Source of the DNA: Fundidesulfovibrio soli
GTDB taxonomy: Bacteria; Desulfobacterota; Desulfovibrionia; Desulfovibrionales; Desulfovibrionaceae
Direction: 5' to 3'
NCBI RefSeq assembly: GCF_022808695.1
Contig: NZ_JAKZKW010000009.1
Span: 1-64,000 of the forward strand
DNA: 64,000 nucleotides
The notes beneath the pieces are model-generated. The model saw only the letters and a list, made by a program, of their open reading frames with translations. It was not told the DNA's origin and did not search any database. Position 1 is the first letter of the stretch; each line of letters starts with the position of its first letter. Positions 45,333 to 55,572 of this stretch are shown here, piece after piece. The position numbers and the translations under genes are program-made.

Positions 45333-45612
45333 GCTGCGCTTCCATGAGCTTGCCTTGAAGGAGTGGAACAAGCTGGACGCGACCCTGCGCGAACAGTTCA
45401 AGAAGAAGCTGCGGGAGCGGCTGGAGAATCCGCGCGTGCCCGCCTCGGCGCTACGCGGTATGCCGGACTGCTATAAGATCAAGCTGCGTACGGCGGGGTA
45501 CCGCCTGGTTTACCGCGTCGAGGATGACGTCGTCTTCGTGACCGTGGTCGCGGTGGGCAGGCGCGACAACATGCGTGTGTACGGCAAATCGCTGGACCGC
45601 CTGCCCAAGTGA
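45322..45612 (+). CDS. relE: RelE-family mRNA interferase toxin
   Basis: 96 aa, very similar in reading to E. coli RelE: ALKEWNKLDATLREQFKKKL, then MPDCYKIKLRTAGYRLVYRV. The catalytic set of E. coli RelE falls at identical positions: Lys52, Lys54, Arg61, Arg81 and Tyr87. It should cut mRNA in the ribosomal A site. The partner antitoxin is StbD/Phd-like, not RelB-like. Followed at once by a family A repeat. Confidence 0.93.
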   Translation: MAYKLRFHELALKEWNKLDATLREQFKKKLRERLENPRVPASALRGMPDCYKIKLRTAGYRLVYRVEDDVVFVTVVAVGRRDNMRVYGKSLDRLPK

Positions 45613-45613
45613 T

Positions 45614-45680
45614 ACGGGAGGAGTCGCCTCCGGCGGCCAAAGGGGCTTCGCCTCTCTGGACTCCCACACGGTTTCGCATT
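45614..45680 (+). repeat. Palindromic repeat family A, copy 5
   Basis: Starts 2 bp after the relE stop. GCCTCCGGCGGCC flank, stem AAAGGGGC / GCCTCTCT around loop TTC (imperfect), then GGACTCCCAC and a diverged TTTCGC end. The 341-bp gap 45613-45953 holds this and the next repeat; nothing else is seen. Confidence 0.75.
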
Positions 45681-45731
45681 CACACCGTTTGCGCTTTTCC
45701 TCTGACGCCATGAGACGCGCCGCCTCCTGGT

Positions 45732-45802
45732 GTTGCCGCCCCGGCGCGGCGCGGGCCGATGTTCTTCAAATACATCGGACTGCGCCGCGCCGGGGCGGCA
45801 AC
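45732..45802. repeat. Long hairpin with 9-base loop TCTTCAAAT (copy 2)
   Basis: 71 bp: two 31-base arms, complementary except at two positions close to the loop end, enclosing the same loop TCTTCAAAT as at 1-41. Immediately around the loop both copies read GATRT and AYATC; further out the stems share nothing. As with copy 1, a family A repeat lies within 100 bp. No T-run. Confidence 0.85.
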
Positions 45803-45953
45803 GCCGGGAGGCTCCAACCGGCTCAGCCCCCTGCCCGCACTCGCCCCCGGTTCCCTCCCGGTGCCTCGCTATCATTTCCGACCGTTCTTGCGCGCAGCTC
45901 CCGCAAAGCCGTATGAGCAACCCTACTCATCCTGTTACCAAGGGAGACACCCC

Positions 45954-46607
45954 ATGAACGTACTGGCCATCAACGGCAGCCCGCGCAAAAAGTGGAACAC
46001 CGCCACCCTGCTGGAAAACGCCCTGGAAGGGGCCAAGAGCGCGGGCGCGGCCTGTGAGCTGGCGCACCTCTACGACATCGACTTCAAGGGCTGCATCAGC
46101 TGCTTCGAGTGCAAGAAGATCGGCGGCAAGAGCTACGGCCGCTGCATCGTGCAGGACGGCCTGACCCCAGTGCTGGAAAAGGCCGCCGCGGCAGACGCCC
46201 TCATCGTGGGCAGCCCCGTCTACTTCGGGGCCGAGTCCGGCGAGACGCGCTCCTTCCTGGAGCGGCTCATGTTCCCCTTCACCACCTACACCCCGGGGTA
46301 CGCCTCCATCTTCCCCGGCAAGCTGGCCACCGCCCTGGTCTACACCATGAACGTCAAAGAGGAGATGCTCGAGCAACTCGCCTACGACAAGTTCATGGGC
46401 CGGATGCAGGCCACCATGAACCGCATCTTCGGCTCCTGCGAGGTGCTCCTGGCCACGGACACCTACCAGTTCAAGGACTACGGCAAGTACCTCTCCTCCG
46501 TGTGGGACCCGGTGGCCAAGGCCAAGCGGCGCGAGGAGGTCTTCCCGCGGGACTGCGCCAAGGCCTACGAGTTGGGGAAGCGCCTCGCCACGGGAACAGC
46601 GGGCTGA
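45954..46607 (+). CDS. Flavodoxin-like NAD(P)H-dependent reductase
   Basis: 217 aa from MNVLAINGSPRKKWNTATLL, the FMN-binding start of the NADPH-dependent FMN reductase family. The cysteine motif CISCFECKK follows the second strand, as in iron-sulfur flavoproteins. GSPVYFGAESGETRSFLERL is the second flavin-contact region. GGGAG ribosome-binding site. Second paralogue of this type in the window (see 25940-26563). Substrate unknown. Confidence 0.87.
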   Translation: MNVLAINGSPRKKWNTATLLENALEGAKSAGAACELAHLYDIDFKGCISCFECKKIGGKSYGRCIVQDGLTPVLEKAAAADALIVGSPVYFGAESGETRSFLERLMFPFTTYTPGYASIFPGKLATALVYTMNVKEEMLEQLAYDKFMGRMQATMNRIFGSCEVLLATDTYQFKDYGKYLSSVWDPVAKAKRREEVFPRDCAKAYELGKRLATGTAG

Positions 46608-46633
46608 GGCGGTCCGGCAAGTGAGGTGAATTT

Positions 46634-46671
46634 CCGCCGGGGAGCGGGCCGGAAGGCGCGGCCCCCGGCGG
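46634..46671. other. GC-rich hairpin between reductase and UXS genes
   Basis: CCGCCGGGG and CCCCGGCGG pair around a 20-base GC-rich loop. No T-run. It separates the reductase from the glycan cluster; the remaining bases to 46782 show nothing else. Confidence 0.35.
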
Positions 46672-46782
46672 TTCCGAAGAAACGGCCCGGCCTGGCGGCG
46701 CATCCCGATTTACAAACATCCCAAAGCGGTTTACAGCGCGCAGGCAAGGCCTTTTCATCTCACCCACAAAGGATCATCCGAC

Positions 46783-47733
<951 letters not shown>

Positions 47734-47752
47734 GACCGCTTCCGGCGCTTCC

Positions 47753-47778
47753 AGACCCCCGGCCCAGGCCGGGGGTCT
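47753..47778. other. Perfect hairpin after the UXS gene
   Basis: Arms AGACCCCCGGCC and its exact complement with a 2-base loop. No T-run, so probably an mRNA-stabilising or attenuating structure rather than a strong terminator; the downstream glycan genes are on the same strand. Confidence 0.5.
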
Positions 47779-47875
47779 GTGCCGTTGCGGGCCGGTTCCC
47801 GCCACGCGAGAGCGACACCCATCCCAAGGAGAAACCGGAGGCGGGCGCAAGGCCCGGCCCCTCCAGCAGCAGCGC

Positions 47876-48826
47876 ATGTCCGACACCGTGCAGAAATCAA
47901 TCGCCATCGTCGTCCCCGTCTACAACGAATCCCAAGGGCTGGACGCGCTCCACCAGCGTATCAGGTCCGTCATGGAGACGTTGCCCTACGACTGGCGGAT
48001 CGTCCTCGTGGACGACGGCAGCGCCGACGCCTCCTGGGAAAAAATCAAGGAGATCTCCTCGCGCGACGAACGCGTGAAGGGCCTCATGCTCTCGCGCAAC
48101 TTCGGCAAGGAGATGGCCCTCACCGCCGGCGTGGAGCTCTGCGCCGACGTGGACGCCGTGATCTGCATCGACGCGGACCTGCAGCACCCCCCCGAGCTCA
48201 TCCCCACCCTCGCCGCCAGGTGGGAGGAAGGCTACGAGATCGTGGCCACCGTGCGCGAGGCCGTTGCCGACTACTCCCCGCTGAAGAAGTTCGGCTCCAA
48301 GGCATTCTATTGGGTGATGACCCGCTACTCCGACCTGGACATCCCCCCCTCCAGCACGGACTTCCGCCTGCTGGACCGCAAGGTGGTGCACACCTTGCTC
48401 GAGTTCACAGAGCGCACCCGCATGTTCCGGGGCCTCATCGACTGGATGGGCTTCCGCAAGACCTACATCCCCTTCGTGGCCCCCGCGCGCGACACCGGGC
48501 AGGTGGGCTACTCGTTCAAGAAGCTCTTCAACCTCGCCGTGAACAGCTTCACCAGCTTTTCGCTCCTGCCCCTGCGCTTCACGGGCTACCTGGGCCTGAC
48601 CATCATCGCCCTGTCGCTGCTGGTCCTGGGGTTCATGCTCACGGGCAACGTGCTCTGGGGCGCCAACTACACGCCCATGGCCTTTTTCACGGTGTTCAAC
48701 ACCTTCCTCATCGGCATCGTGCTCTGCGGGCTGGGCATGGTGTCGCTCTACATCGGACACATCCACACCGAAGTGGTGCAAAGGCCCCTCTACATCATCC
48801 GCGAACGCGCGGGCCGTTGGGAGTAG
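47876..48826 (+). CDS. Family 2 glycosyltransferase, polyprenyl-phosphate type
   Basis: 316 aa. GT-A start IAIVVPVYNESQGLDAL, LVDDGSADASW, the DAD motif in CIDADLQHPPEL, then STDFRLLDRKVVH. Two C-terminal membrane helices (LTIIALSLLVLGFML, FLIGIVLCGLGMVSLYIG) place it with the DPM1/GtrB/ArnC group, which load a sugar onto undecaprenyl phosphate. The sugar is not known. Precedes a second GT2 by 3 bp. Confidence 0.92.
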   Translation: MSDTVQKSIAIVVPVYNESQGLDALHQRIRSVMETLPYDWRIVLVDDGSADASWEKIKEISSRDERVKGLMLSRNFGKEMALTAGVELCADVDAVICIDADLQHPPELIPTLAARWEEGYEIVATVREAVADYSPLKKFGSKAFYWVMTRYSDLDIPPSSTDFRLLDRKVVHTLLEFTERTRMFRGLIDWMGFRKTYIPFVAPARDTGQVGYSFKKLFNLAVNSFTSFSLLPLRFTGYLGLTIIALSLLVLGFMLTGNVLWGANYTPMAFFTVFNTFLIGIVLCGLGMVSLYIGHIHTEVVQRPLYIIRERAGRWE

Positions 48827-48829
48827 ACC

Positions 48830-49819
48830 ATGCCAGAGACACTGTTCAGCATCATCATCCCCTTCAAGGAGCCGGGCGTCCTCGTCGAGGAGTGCCTGAG
48901 CCACATCTTCGAGCTGCGCGAACAGCGCTTCGAGGTGATCCTGCTGCCCGACGCCCCCATGCCCGAGGACGAGGTCAAGGGCGTCTACGCGCACCCCTCC
49001 GTGACCATCCTGCCCACCGGCGCGGTGAGCCCGGCCATCAAGCGCGACATGGGCGCGGAGGCCGCCAAGGGGACGTATCTGGCCTTCATCGACGACGACG
49101 CCTATCCCGACTCCACCTGGCTCACCGTAGCCCTGCTGGCCTTCGAGCGCGAACCGGACGTGGTGGCCGTGGGCGGCCCCGCGCAGACCCCGCCCTCCGA
49201 CCCTTTCTGGGCCAGGGCCTCGGGCGCGGTGTTCCTCTCCCGGCTTTCTGGCGGCTTCCCGCAGCGCTACCTGCCCCTGCCCCCGCGCCGCGACGTGGAG
49301 GACTGGCCCACCGTGAACCTCATGGTGCGCCGCGAGGCCTTTTTGGCCGTGGGCGGCTTCGACAATGAATTCTGGCCCGGCGAAGACACCAAGCTCTGCA
49401 TGGACCTGACCCAGCGCGCCGGCGGGCGCATCCTGTACCTGCCGGAGATGCTCGTGTGGCACCACCGTCGCTCCGGGCTGTGCAAGCACCTCAAGCAGAT
49501 CGGCAACTACGGCGCGCACCGCGGCTTCTTCGCCCGCAACTTCCCGGGCAACTCCAGGCGGCTGGCCTACTTCCTCCCTTCGCTGTGGCTGCTCTTCCTG
49601 GCGCTCGGCTTCGTCATGCTGCCCGACTGCCTGTATGCGCTGGGCATCAAAGTGTATCTGTTCACCCAGTTCATCGCCGTGCTGGACATCCTGCGCCGCG
49701 AGCCCCTGGACGTGACCCTGGCTTCCATACCCTACATCCTGCTCACGCACCTCTGGTACGGCTGGCGCTTCCTGCGCGGCTGGTTCACCAAGGACCTCAA
49801 GAGCACCCTCGGCAGATAA
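48830..49819 (+). CDS. Family 2 glycosyltransferase
   Basis: 329 aa. FSIIIPFKEPGVLVEECL, DDDAYPD (metal-binding), VNLMVRREAFLAVGGFDNEFWPGEDT, then a C-terminal helix pair (LPSLWLLFLALGFVMLPDCL). GT-A fold, inverting family, acceptor unknown. Its stop is directly followed by the radical SAM start (49820), so the two are tightly coupled. Confidence 0.9.
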   Translation: MPETLFSIIIPFKEPGVLVEECLSHIFELREQRFEVILLPDAPMPEDEVKGVYAHPSVTILPTGAVSPAIKRDMGAEAAKGTYLAFIDDDAYPDSTWLTVALLAFEREPDVVAVGGPAQTPPSDPFWARASGAVFLSRLSGGFPQRYLPLPPRRDVEDWPTVNLMVRREAFLAVGGFDNEFWPGEDTKLCMDLTQRAGGRILYLPEMLVWHHRRSGLCKHLKQIGNYGAHRGFFARNFPGNSRRLAYFLPSLWLLFLALGFVMLPDCLYALGIKVYLFTQFIAVLDILRREPLDVTLASIPYILLTHLWYGWRFLRGWFTKDLKSTLGR

Positions 49820-51292
49820 ATGAAAGTATCCGTCTCCTATCCGCCTCTCGAATCGAGCAAGGGCGTGGCCCTTTTGTCCCAGAACCGCCAGTTCCAGTGG
49901 TTCACCAACCCCACCTACATCTATCCCATGGTGCCCTCCTACGCGGCCAGCCTCTGCCAGGCGCGCGGGCACCAGGTGTTCTGGGACGACGGCATCGCCG
50001 AGGAGATGACCTACGCCGACTGGCTGGCCCGCATCACCCGCGAGAAGCCGGACCTGATCGCCATGGAGTCCAAGACGCCGGTCATCAAGCGCCACTGGCG
50101 CATCGTGGAGGAGCTCAAGCGCCTCCTGCCCGGCTCCAAGGTCGTGCTCATGGGCGACCACGTCACGGCCCTGCCCCGCGAATCCATGGAGAGCTGCCCC
50201 GCAGACTTCGTGCTGGCCGGGGGCGACTTCGACTTCCTGCTGGCCGGGCTGGCGGACTTCCTCTCCGGCAAGGCCGAGGCCCTGCCCGGCGGCGTGTGGT
50301 ACCGCGAGGACGGCGAGATCAAGGACAGCGGCCCCGCCTCCCTGGAGCACGACCTGGACCAGCTGCCCCACATCGACCGCAAGCTCACCCGCTGGGAGCT
50401 GTACGCCTACAAGAACGGCAACTTCAAATACACGCCCGGCACCTATGTCATGGCCGGGCGCGACTGCTGGTGGGGCAAGTGCACCTTCTGCTCCTGGACC
50501 ACCCTCTACCCGGGCCGCAACTACCGCACCGTCTCCGTGGAGCGCCACCTGGACGAGATCGAGGCCCTGGCCAACATGGGCGTGAAGGAAATCTTCGACG
50601 ACTCGGGCTGCTTCCCCAAGGGCCAATGGCTGGAGGACTTCTGCAAGGGCATGGTCCGCCGCGGCCTGCACAAGCGCGTGGTCATGGGCTGCAACATGCG
50701 CGTGGGCGCGCTCAGCCAGGAGCAGTGGAACCTGCTCAAGGCCGCAAACTTCCGCTTCATCCTCATCGGGCTGGAGTCCGTGGTGCAGTCCACCCTGGAC
50801 AGGCTGGTCAAGGGCATCAAGGTGGCCCAGATCGAACAGACCCTGCGCATGTGCAAGAAGGCCGGTCTGGCCCCGCACATCACCACCATGGTGGGCTACC
50901 CCTGGGAAACCAGGGAGGACGCCAAGTCCACCATCGCCTTCGCCAAGCGCATGTTCACTCAGGGCTACCTGGATACGCTCCAGGCCACCATCGTGGTGCC
51001 CTACCCCGGCACCCCGCTCTTCGCCGAGGCCAAGAAGCAGGGCTGGCTGACCACCGAGGACTGGGACGACTACGACATGCGCCAGAGCGTGTGGAAATCG
51101 CCCATTTCCAATGAAGACGTGTTGCAATTCAAGAACGAACTCTATAAGGCCGCCCTTACCCCGGCGTTCATCCTGCGCAAGGTGCTTTCCATCCGCAGCA
51201 TGGACGACATCGCCTTCTTCTATCGCGCCGCCGGGAAGCTGATCGGGCACCTGCTCAACAGCCGCAAAGGCTGCGCGGAATGCAAAAAATAA
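49820..51292 (+). CDS. B12-binding-type radical SAM protein
   Basis: 490 aa. N-terminal ~150 residues have a Rossmann layout like a cobalamin-binding domain (YAASLCQARGHQVFWDDG, KPDLIAMESKTPV, KVVLMGDH), then a radical SAM core with cluster cysteines Cys216, Cys221 and Cys224 in CWWGKCTFC. Spacing is Cx4Cx2C instead of the common Cx3Cx2C. LIGLESVVQ and MVGYPWETRED are further core motifs. A C-terminal cysteine pair CAEC is near the end. It is flanked by GT2 genes, so a modification of a sugar, lipid carrier or glycan (methylation or rearrangement) is a reasonable inference. Confidence 0.87.
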   Translation: MKVSVSYPPLESSKGVALLSQNRQFQWFTNPTYIYPMVPSYAASLCQARGHQVFWDDGIAEEMTYADWLARITREKPDLIAMESKTPVIKRHWRIVEELKRLLPGSKVVLMGDHVTALPRESMESCPADFVLAGGDFDFLLAGLADFLSGKAEALPGGVWYREDGEIKDSGPASLEHDLDQLPHIDRKLTRWELYAYKNGNFKYTPGTYVMAGRDCWWGKCTFCSWTTLYPGRNYRTVSVERHLDEIEALANMGVKEIFDDSGCFPKGQWLEDFCKGMVRRGLHKRVVMGCNMRVGALSQEQWNLLKAANFRFILIGLESVVQSTLDRLVKGIKVAQIEQTLRMCKKAGLAPHITTMVGYPWETREDAKSTIAFAKRMFTQGYLDTLQATIVVPYPGTPLFAEAKKQGWLTTEDWDDYDMRQSVWKSPISNEDVLQFKNELYKAALTPAFILRKVLSIRSMDDIAFFYRAAGKLIGHLLNSRKGCAECKK

Positions 51293-51299
51293 CCCAGTT

Positions 51300-52223
51300 A
51301 TGAACCCTGATCGCGTCTCCATAGTCGTCACCACCCGCAACGAATCCCGCAATATCGGCAACTGTCTGGCCTCCATCAAGGCCCAGACCTACCCCGCCGA
51401 GTTGATCGAGATCATCGTGGTGGACAACGCCTCCACCGACGACACCAAGGACATCGCGGCCCGCTATACGGACAAGGTGTTCGACAAGGGCCCCGAGCGC
51501 TCCGCCCAGCGCAACTTCGGTTTCGCCCAGGCCGGCGGCGATGTGTTCATGTTCCTGGACGCGGACATGATCCTCTCGGCCACGGTGGTGGAGAAGTCGG
51601 TCATCATGCTGCAGCGCGGTTTCGGCGCGCTCTACATCCCGGAGATCGTGCTCGGGAAGGGCTTCTTCCCCACAGTGCGCCGCTTCGAGCGCAGCTTCTA
51701 CGACGCCACCGTGATCGACTGCGTGCGCGCCTTCACCCGCCAGGCCTTCGAGGCCACCGGCGGCTTCGACGAGCGCCTCACAGGCCCCGAAGACTGGGAC
51801 TTCGACCGCCTCATGCGCGACAGCACCCGCGTGGGCCTGCTCTCAACCTACGAGTTTGACGACGTGGACGCCTACGTCTCCCGCCTGCCGGAGAAGAACT
51901 TCGTGCCCTGGCTCGTGGACTACGAACGGCGCACCAAGGACGACGCCCCGCTGCTCTTCCACAACGAGGCCGCCTTTGAGCTGTGGCGTTACCTGACCAA
52001 GAAGACCTACTACGGCAACTCCTTCGAGACCTATGTGGGCAAGTGGCCCGCGGGCGACCCGGACGTGCGGCGCCAGTTGGGGATGCCCTACAGGTTCTTC
52101 GGCGTATTTTTCGAAGATGGCCGCTGGCGCAGGCTGCTGACGCACCCGCACCTGGCCTTCGGCATGTATTTCCTGCGTTTCATGGTGGGCTTCATGTTTT
52201 TGGTGGGCAAACTCAAAAAATAA
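51300..52223 (+). CDS. Family 2 glycosyltransferase
   Basis: 307 aa. [36 protein letters not shown] (metal-binding DAD), then [23 protein letters not shown]. One C-terminal hydrophobic segment ([14 protein letters not shown]). GT-A family 2, acceptor unknown. Starts 7 bp after the radical SAM gene; a repeat cluster follows before the epimerase. Confidence 0.9.
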   Translation: MNPDRVSIVVTTRNESRNIGNCLASIKAQTYPAELIEIIVVDNASTDDTKDIAARYTDKVFDKGPERSAQRNFGFAQAGGDVFMFLDADMILSATVVEKSVIMLQRGFGALYIPEIVLGKGFFPTVRRFERSFYDATVIDCVRAFTRQAFEATGGFDERLTGPEDWDFDRLMRDSTRVGLLSTYEFDDVDAYVSRLPEKNFVPWLVDYERRTKDDAPLLFHNEAAFELWRYLTKKTYYGNSFETYVGKWPAGDPDVRRQLGMPYRFFGVFFEDGRWRRLLTHPHLAFGMYFLRFMVGFMFLVGKLKK

Positions 52224-52235
52224 ATACACCCCGTT

Positions 52236-52316
52236 GCCGGGTCCAGGGGAGGCTCTCCCCTGGCGGGCGCAGGGCGGAGCCCTGCCGGGGGTTTGGGGCG
52301 GAGCCCCAACTTACTC
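52236..52316. repeat. Tandem three-base-loop hairpins (family B cluster)
   Basis: Three consecutive perfect stems, each with a 3-base loop: CCAGGGGAG/CTCCCCTGG (52243-52263), GCAGGGC/GCCCTGC (52269-52285) and TTGGGGC/GCCCCAA (52293-52309). They occupy the gap between a glycosyltransferase and the epimerase gene. A similar cluster is at 59961-60006. Confidence 0.75.
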
Positions 52317-52332
52317 TTCAAGGAGCTACTTC

Positions 52333-53418
<1,086 letters not shown>

Positions 53419-53442
53419 AACCGCGATTGGCGAGAATTGACG

Positions 53443-53469
53443 AAGGGGGCCTTAGGGCCCCCTTTTTTT
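53443..53469 (+). terminator. Intrinsic terminator of the glycan cluster
   Basis: AAGGGGGCC pairs with GGCCCCCTT around TTAG, followed by a T-run of seven. Ends the glycan cluster about 25 bp after the epimerase stop. Confidence 0.92.
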
Positions 53470-53488
53470 GCCTCTCCCCCAACTTTTT

Positions 53489-53510
53489 CCCCACATAGCC
53501 CTATGTGGGG
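53489..53510. promoter_or_regulatory. Perfect palindrome upstream of the 53585 gene
   Basis: CCCCACATAG and CTATGTGGGG are perfect inverted arms with a 2-base gap. It lies between the terminator and the next gene, about 75 bp upstream of its start, so an operator is possible; no regulator is known. No T-run follows on the plus strand. Confidence 0.4.
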
Positions 53511-53584
53511 AGACAACGACCCCTTCTTGAATATGATGCGTCCCATTACCCGAAGCACCGGGATATCCACACAAAGGACGCACC

Positions 53585-54220
53585 ATGAGGACAGAAAAGG
53601 AATTCCAGGACAATCTGGCCGCCTACTGGCGACGGCTGAACGCCGCCTGCGGCGTACCGGCCGGAACCCACCCCGACGACCCTAACCCGGCAGGGACGCA
53701 AACCACGCCCCGAGCCACGACCCCGCCAGCCCGAGCGCAACGTTCGTCGTACCACGACCCTGGATTTGACGCGGTCTACGCCTCGCTCCTGAGCGACCCT
53801 GAAGCCCTGGCCATCCTCCAGGACCATTGGAACGACACCTTCGTCCCCAACGACCTAGGCCCCGCCCCTGCCGAATCCCATGCGCAACTGCGCTGGTACA
53901 CCCTGCGCGACCTGAACGACTTCCACCACAAACGCCACCTGGCCGACTTCAAGGACGCGCGGAAGCACCGCACGCGGCAACGGACAGAGAAACTCCTCGC
54001 CAGACTGAAGCGGCTCGATCCCCTTTTCGAAGGCACCAACGCCGTGATGCAGCACTACCTGGAACGCCTGCCCACATCGGCCAGGCGCGCTGCGCACGGA
54101 GTGTTCGAGCGTGACCCGCATGAGGTGCTTGAATTCTATCGGGAGATGCGCGCGGTCTCGGAAAACGCCGCGAAGGTCTACCACAAACGGCGCATCGCCC
54201 GGCGCCAGGGAGCGAACTGA
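53585..54220 (+). CDS. Hypothetical protein
   Basis: 211 aa, soluble, no recognised family. A helical N-terminus (EFQDNLAAYWRRLNAACGVP), a proline/threonine-rich stretch, then a charged helical C-terminal half with HHKRHLADFKDARKHRTRQ and LLARLKRLDPLFEGTNAVMQ. Strongly basic overall, so nucleic-acid contact is conceivable. AAAGGA ribosome-binding site. First gene of the accessory island; GC content is still high here. Confidence 0.6.
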   Translation: MRTEKEFQDNLAAYWRRLNAACGVPAGTHPDDPNPAGTQTTPRATTPPARAQRSSYHDPGFDAVYASLLSDPEALAILQDHWNDTFVPNDLGPAPAESHAQLRWYTLRDLNDFHHKRHLADFKDARKHRTRQRTEKLLARLKRLDPLFEGTNAVMQHYLERLPTSARRAAHGVFERDPHEVLEFYREMRAVSENAAKVYHKRRIARRQGAN

Positions 54221-54261
54221 CCGAACCTGCGGCAATGCTTCGATGACGAAGGTGGTGCAAC

Positions 54262-54287
54262 GCGCTGACGGGCCATCCCGTCAGCGC
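54262..54287. other. Perfect hairpin in the leader of the 54307 gene
   Basis: An 11-bp perfect stem GCGCTGACGGG with loop CCAT, ending 19 bases before the next start codon. Could be a leader structure or a factor-independent attenuator remnant; no T-run follows. Confidence 0.45.
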
Positions 54288-54306
54288 ATACATTAGGGAG
54301 ACTCAC

Positions 54307-54846
54307 ATGGAACCTTATGTCGATGGCCTTACTAACAGCTTCATCAACGCCCAGGACCAGACTGGCGATCACTTTGGAGACAACTTCAATGGGGGGACCC
54401 TGGTGGTGCCTGTAAGTGCTGACGGGAACAGCAACGAGGTACGCGTAAGGATTGACCAGCCCGGCATGAACGAGGTGAGAACGGTCATTGACCGGAATGC
54501 GACTCCTCAAGGGGCTGACAGGATGACAAATCAGATTCAGCACCAGGGTGATCAAAATCGACCCAATGCACAGCCTGTCGACAATCCTCCAGGCAATACA
54601 AACAGCGTCATGGGCGATTTGATCAAGAAAACAAAAGATAAGACCCTCGAAGGTCTTGGTGCGAAATGGGCTGCGGAAAGAGTGGGAGCCAGTCCACCCA
54701 GGGCGGGATGGATTGGGTTGGGTTCAGCCTTAGGGTCTACTTTGCTGGACCACTGGGATGAATTGCCAGGTGCTGCAGCAAACTTTCCTTCCCCCAAGTC
54801 ATTCCCCGGTGAATGTGACGGAATGACTTGCGACAGGATGGATTAG
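54307..54846 (+). CDS. Hypothetical protein with low-GC composition
   Basis: 179 aa with GGGAG seven bases before the ATG. Acidic, Asn/Gln-rich N-terminal half (NAQDQTGDHFGDNFNGG, then DRMTNQIQHQGDQNRPN), a helix KKTKDKTLEGLGAKWAAERV, a glycine-rich hydrophobic piece (AGWIGLGSALGSTLLDHW) and a cysteine-containing tail (GECDGMTCDRMD). No signal peptide or family recognised. Composition is more AT-rich than the flanking genome, consistent with acquired DNA. It converges with the small-ORF group beyond 55100. Confidence 0.6.
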   Translation: MEPYVDGLTNSFINAQDQTGDHFGDNFNGGTLVVPVSADGNSNEVRVRIDQPGMNEVRTVIDRNATPQGADRMTNQIQHQGDQNRPNAQPVDNPPGNTNSVMGDLIKKTKDKTLEGLGAKWAAERVGASPPRAGWIGLGSALGSTLLDHWDELPGAAANFPSPKSFPGECDGMTCDRMD

Positions 54847-55107
54847 TCTACTAGCAACCCAACATGCAACTGCATGAGCTGGCAGGACGCGCTAGGATTC
54901 CGCCAGTTCATGCAGTAGATAAGGCCCGAAACACGAACTACAAGGCATGCAGGCAATACGCTTGTTAGGGCCCATACCCATATCATGATCTAACAAATTT
55001 ACCACGGATAGCGCTGTATACACAACGAAACATTAGGCTCTATGTAAATATAATATACAAATAAATTCACGGCGACACACGACCAATACCTGCTTATGTC
55101 GTTTTTA
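54847..55107. other. AT-rich non-coding stretch
   Basis: Between the 54307 gene and the small-ORF operon. It holds the inverted repeat at 54869-54916, a second inverted repeat TTGTTAG/CTAACAA (54962-54968 and 54990-54996), and short frames without ribosome-binding sites. I see no credible gene. Confidence 0.5.
54869..54916. repeat. 15-bp inverted repeat with one mismatch
   Basis: ACTGCATGAGCTGGC at 54869-54883 and its near-complement GCCAGTTCATGCAGT at 54902-54916, with an 18-base loop. It starts 23 bp after the stop of the 54307 gene. No T-run on either side. It lies inside a stretch bounded by ACCCAAC and GTTAGGG, see findings. Confidence 0.6.
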
Positions 55108-55242
55108 CTAACCATTGAGCAGCCCCAGATATTTAATAACACAAACATCGAGCTTTCTTATTAACATGCCACCTAAAAATATAAAAACAAAATACACCCC
55201 ATATACCCACTTTTGCACAATATCTGACTTCAGAGTACTCAC
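55108..55242 (-). CDS. Micro-membrane protein 4 of the AT-rich island
   Basis: 44 aa, GTG start with GGGGAG four bases upstream. Begins MSTLKSDIVQKWVYGVYF and continues with one membrane helix (VYFVFIFLGGMLI) followed by RKLD, a positive inside-type boundary, and ends VIKYLGLLNG. Fourth of four tandem tiny frames on the minus strand, 15 bp after the third. Too short for standard gene calling. No homologue recognised. Confidence 0.55.
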   Translation of the reverse strand: MSTLKSDIVQKWVYGVYFVFIFLGGMLIRKLDVCVIKYLGLLNG

Positions 55243-55257
55243 GACACTCCCCTGCAC

Positions 55258-55389
55258 CTACTTGGCGAGTAAATATTGCAGACAGATTATAATCGCACCC
55301 GCAGTAACAATACTGCAGAGAATTATCATCACCTCAAAAGCTATGCGCTTCCACAGGGGCCATCCCGAACGATCAATTTCATCCTGCAT
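55258..55389 (-). CDS. Micro-membrane protein 3 of the AT-rich island
   Basis: 43 aa. N-terminus MQDEIDRSGWPLWKRIAFEV, then a membrane helix (VMIILCSIVTAGAIIICL) and QYLLAK at the end. GGAG six bases before the ATG; an in-frame ATG four codons upstream (55401) is an alternative. The GWPLWK motif before the helix matches GWPMWR in frame 1, which suggests common ancestry. The gap to frame 2 (55390-55572) holds short open pieces that may be remnants of a further member (NVLRNLIADACADIAWLS). Confidence 0.6.
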   Translation of the reverse strand: MQDEIDRSGWPLWKRIAFEVMIILCSIVTAGAIIICLQYLLAK

Positions 55390-55572
55390 CGCGCTCTCCA
55401 TGAATCTTTACGAAAGCCACGCAATATCTGCGCATGCATCTGCAATCAAGTTGCGTAAAACGTTGTAGCCCAAATCAAACTCCAAAAATCACACCAGACA
55501 AAAAATATCAGCGTAACCGCAAGACACTTCTATTGACATTGCCAAACACCACGACCATGATAGAGCGCTTCT

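Noticed and set aside
55115-55468. 117-codon plus-strand frame in the AT-rich island
   Set aside because: No ribosome-binding site and an unnatural composition; the opposite strand holds three short frames with ribosome-binding sites and clear membrane helices.
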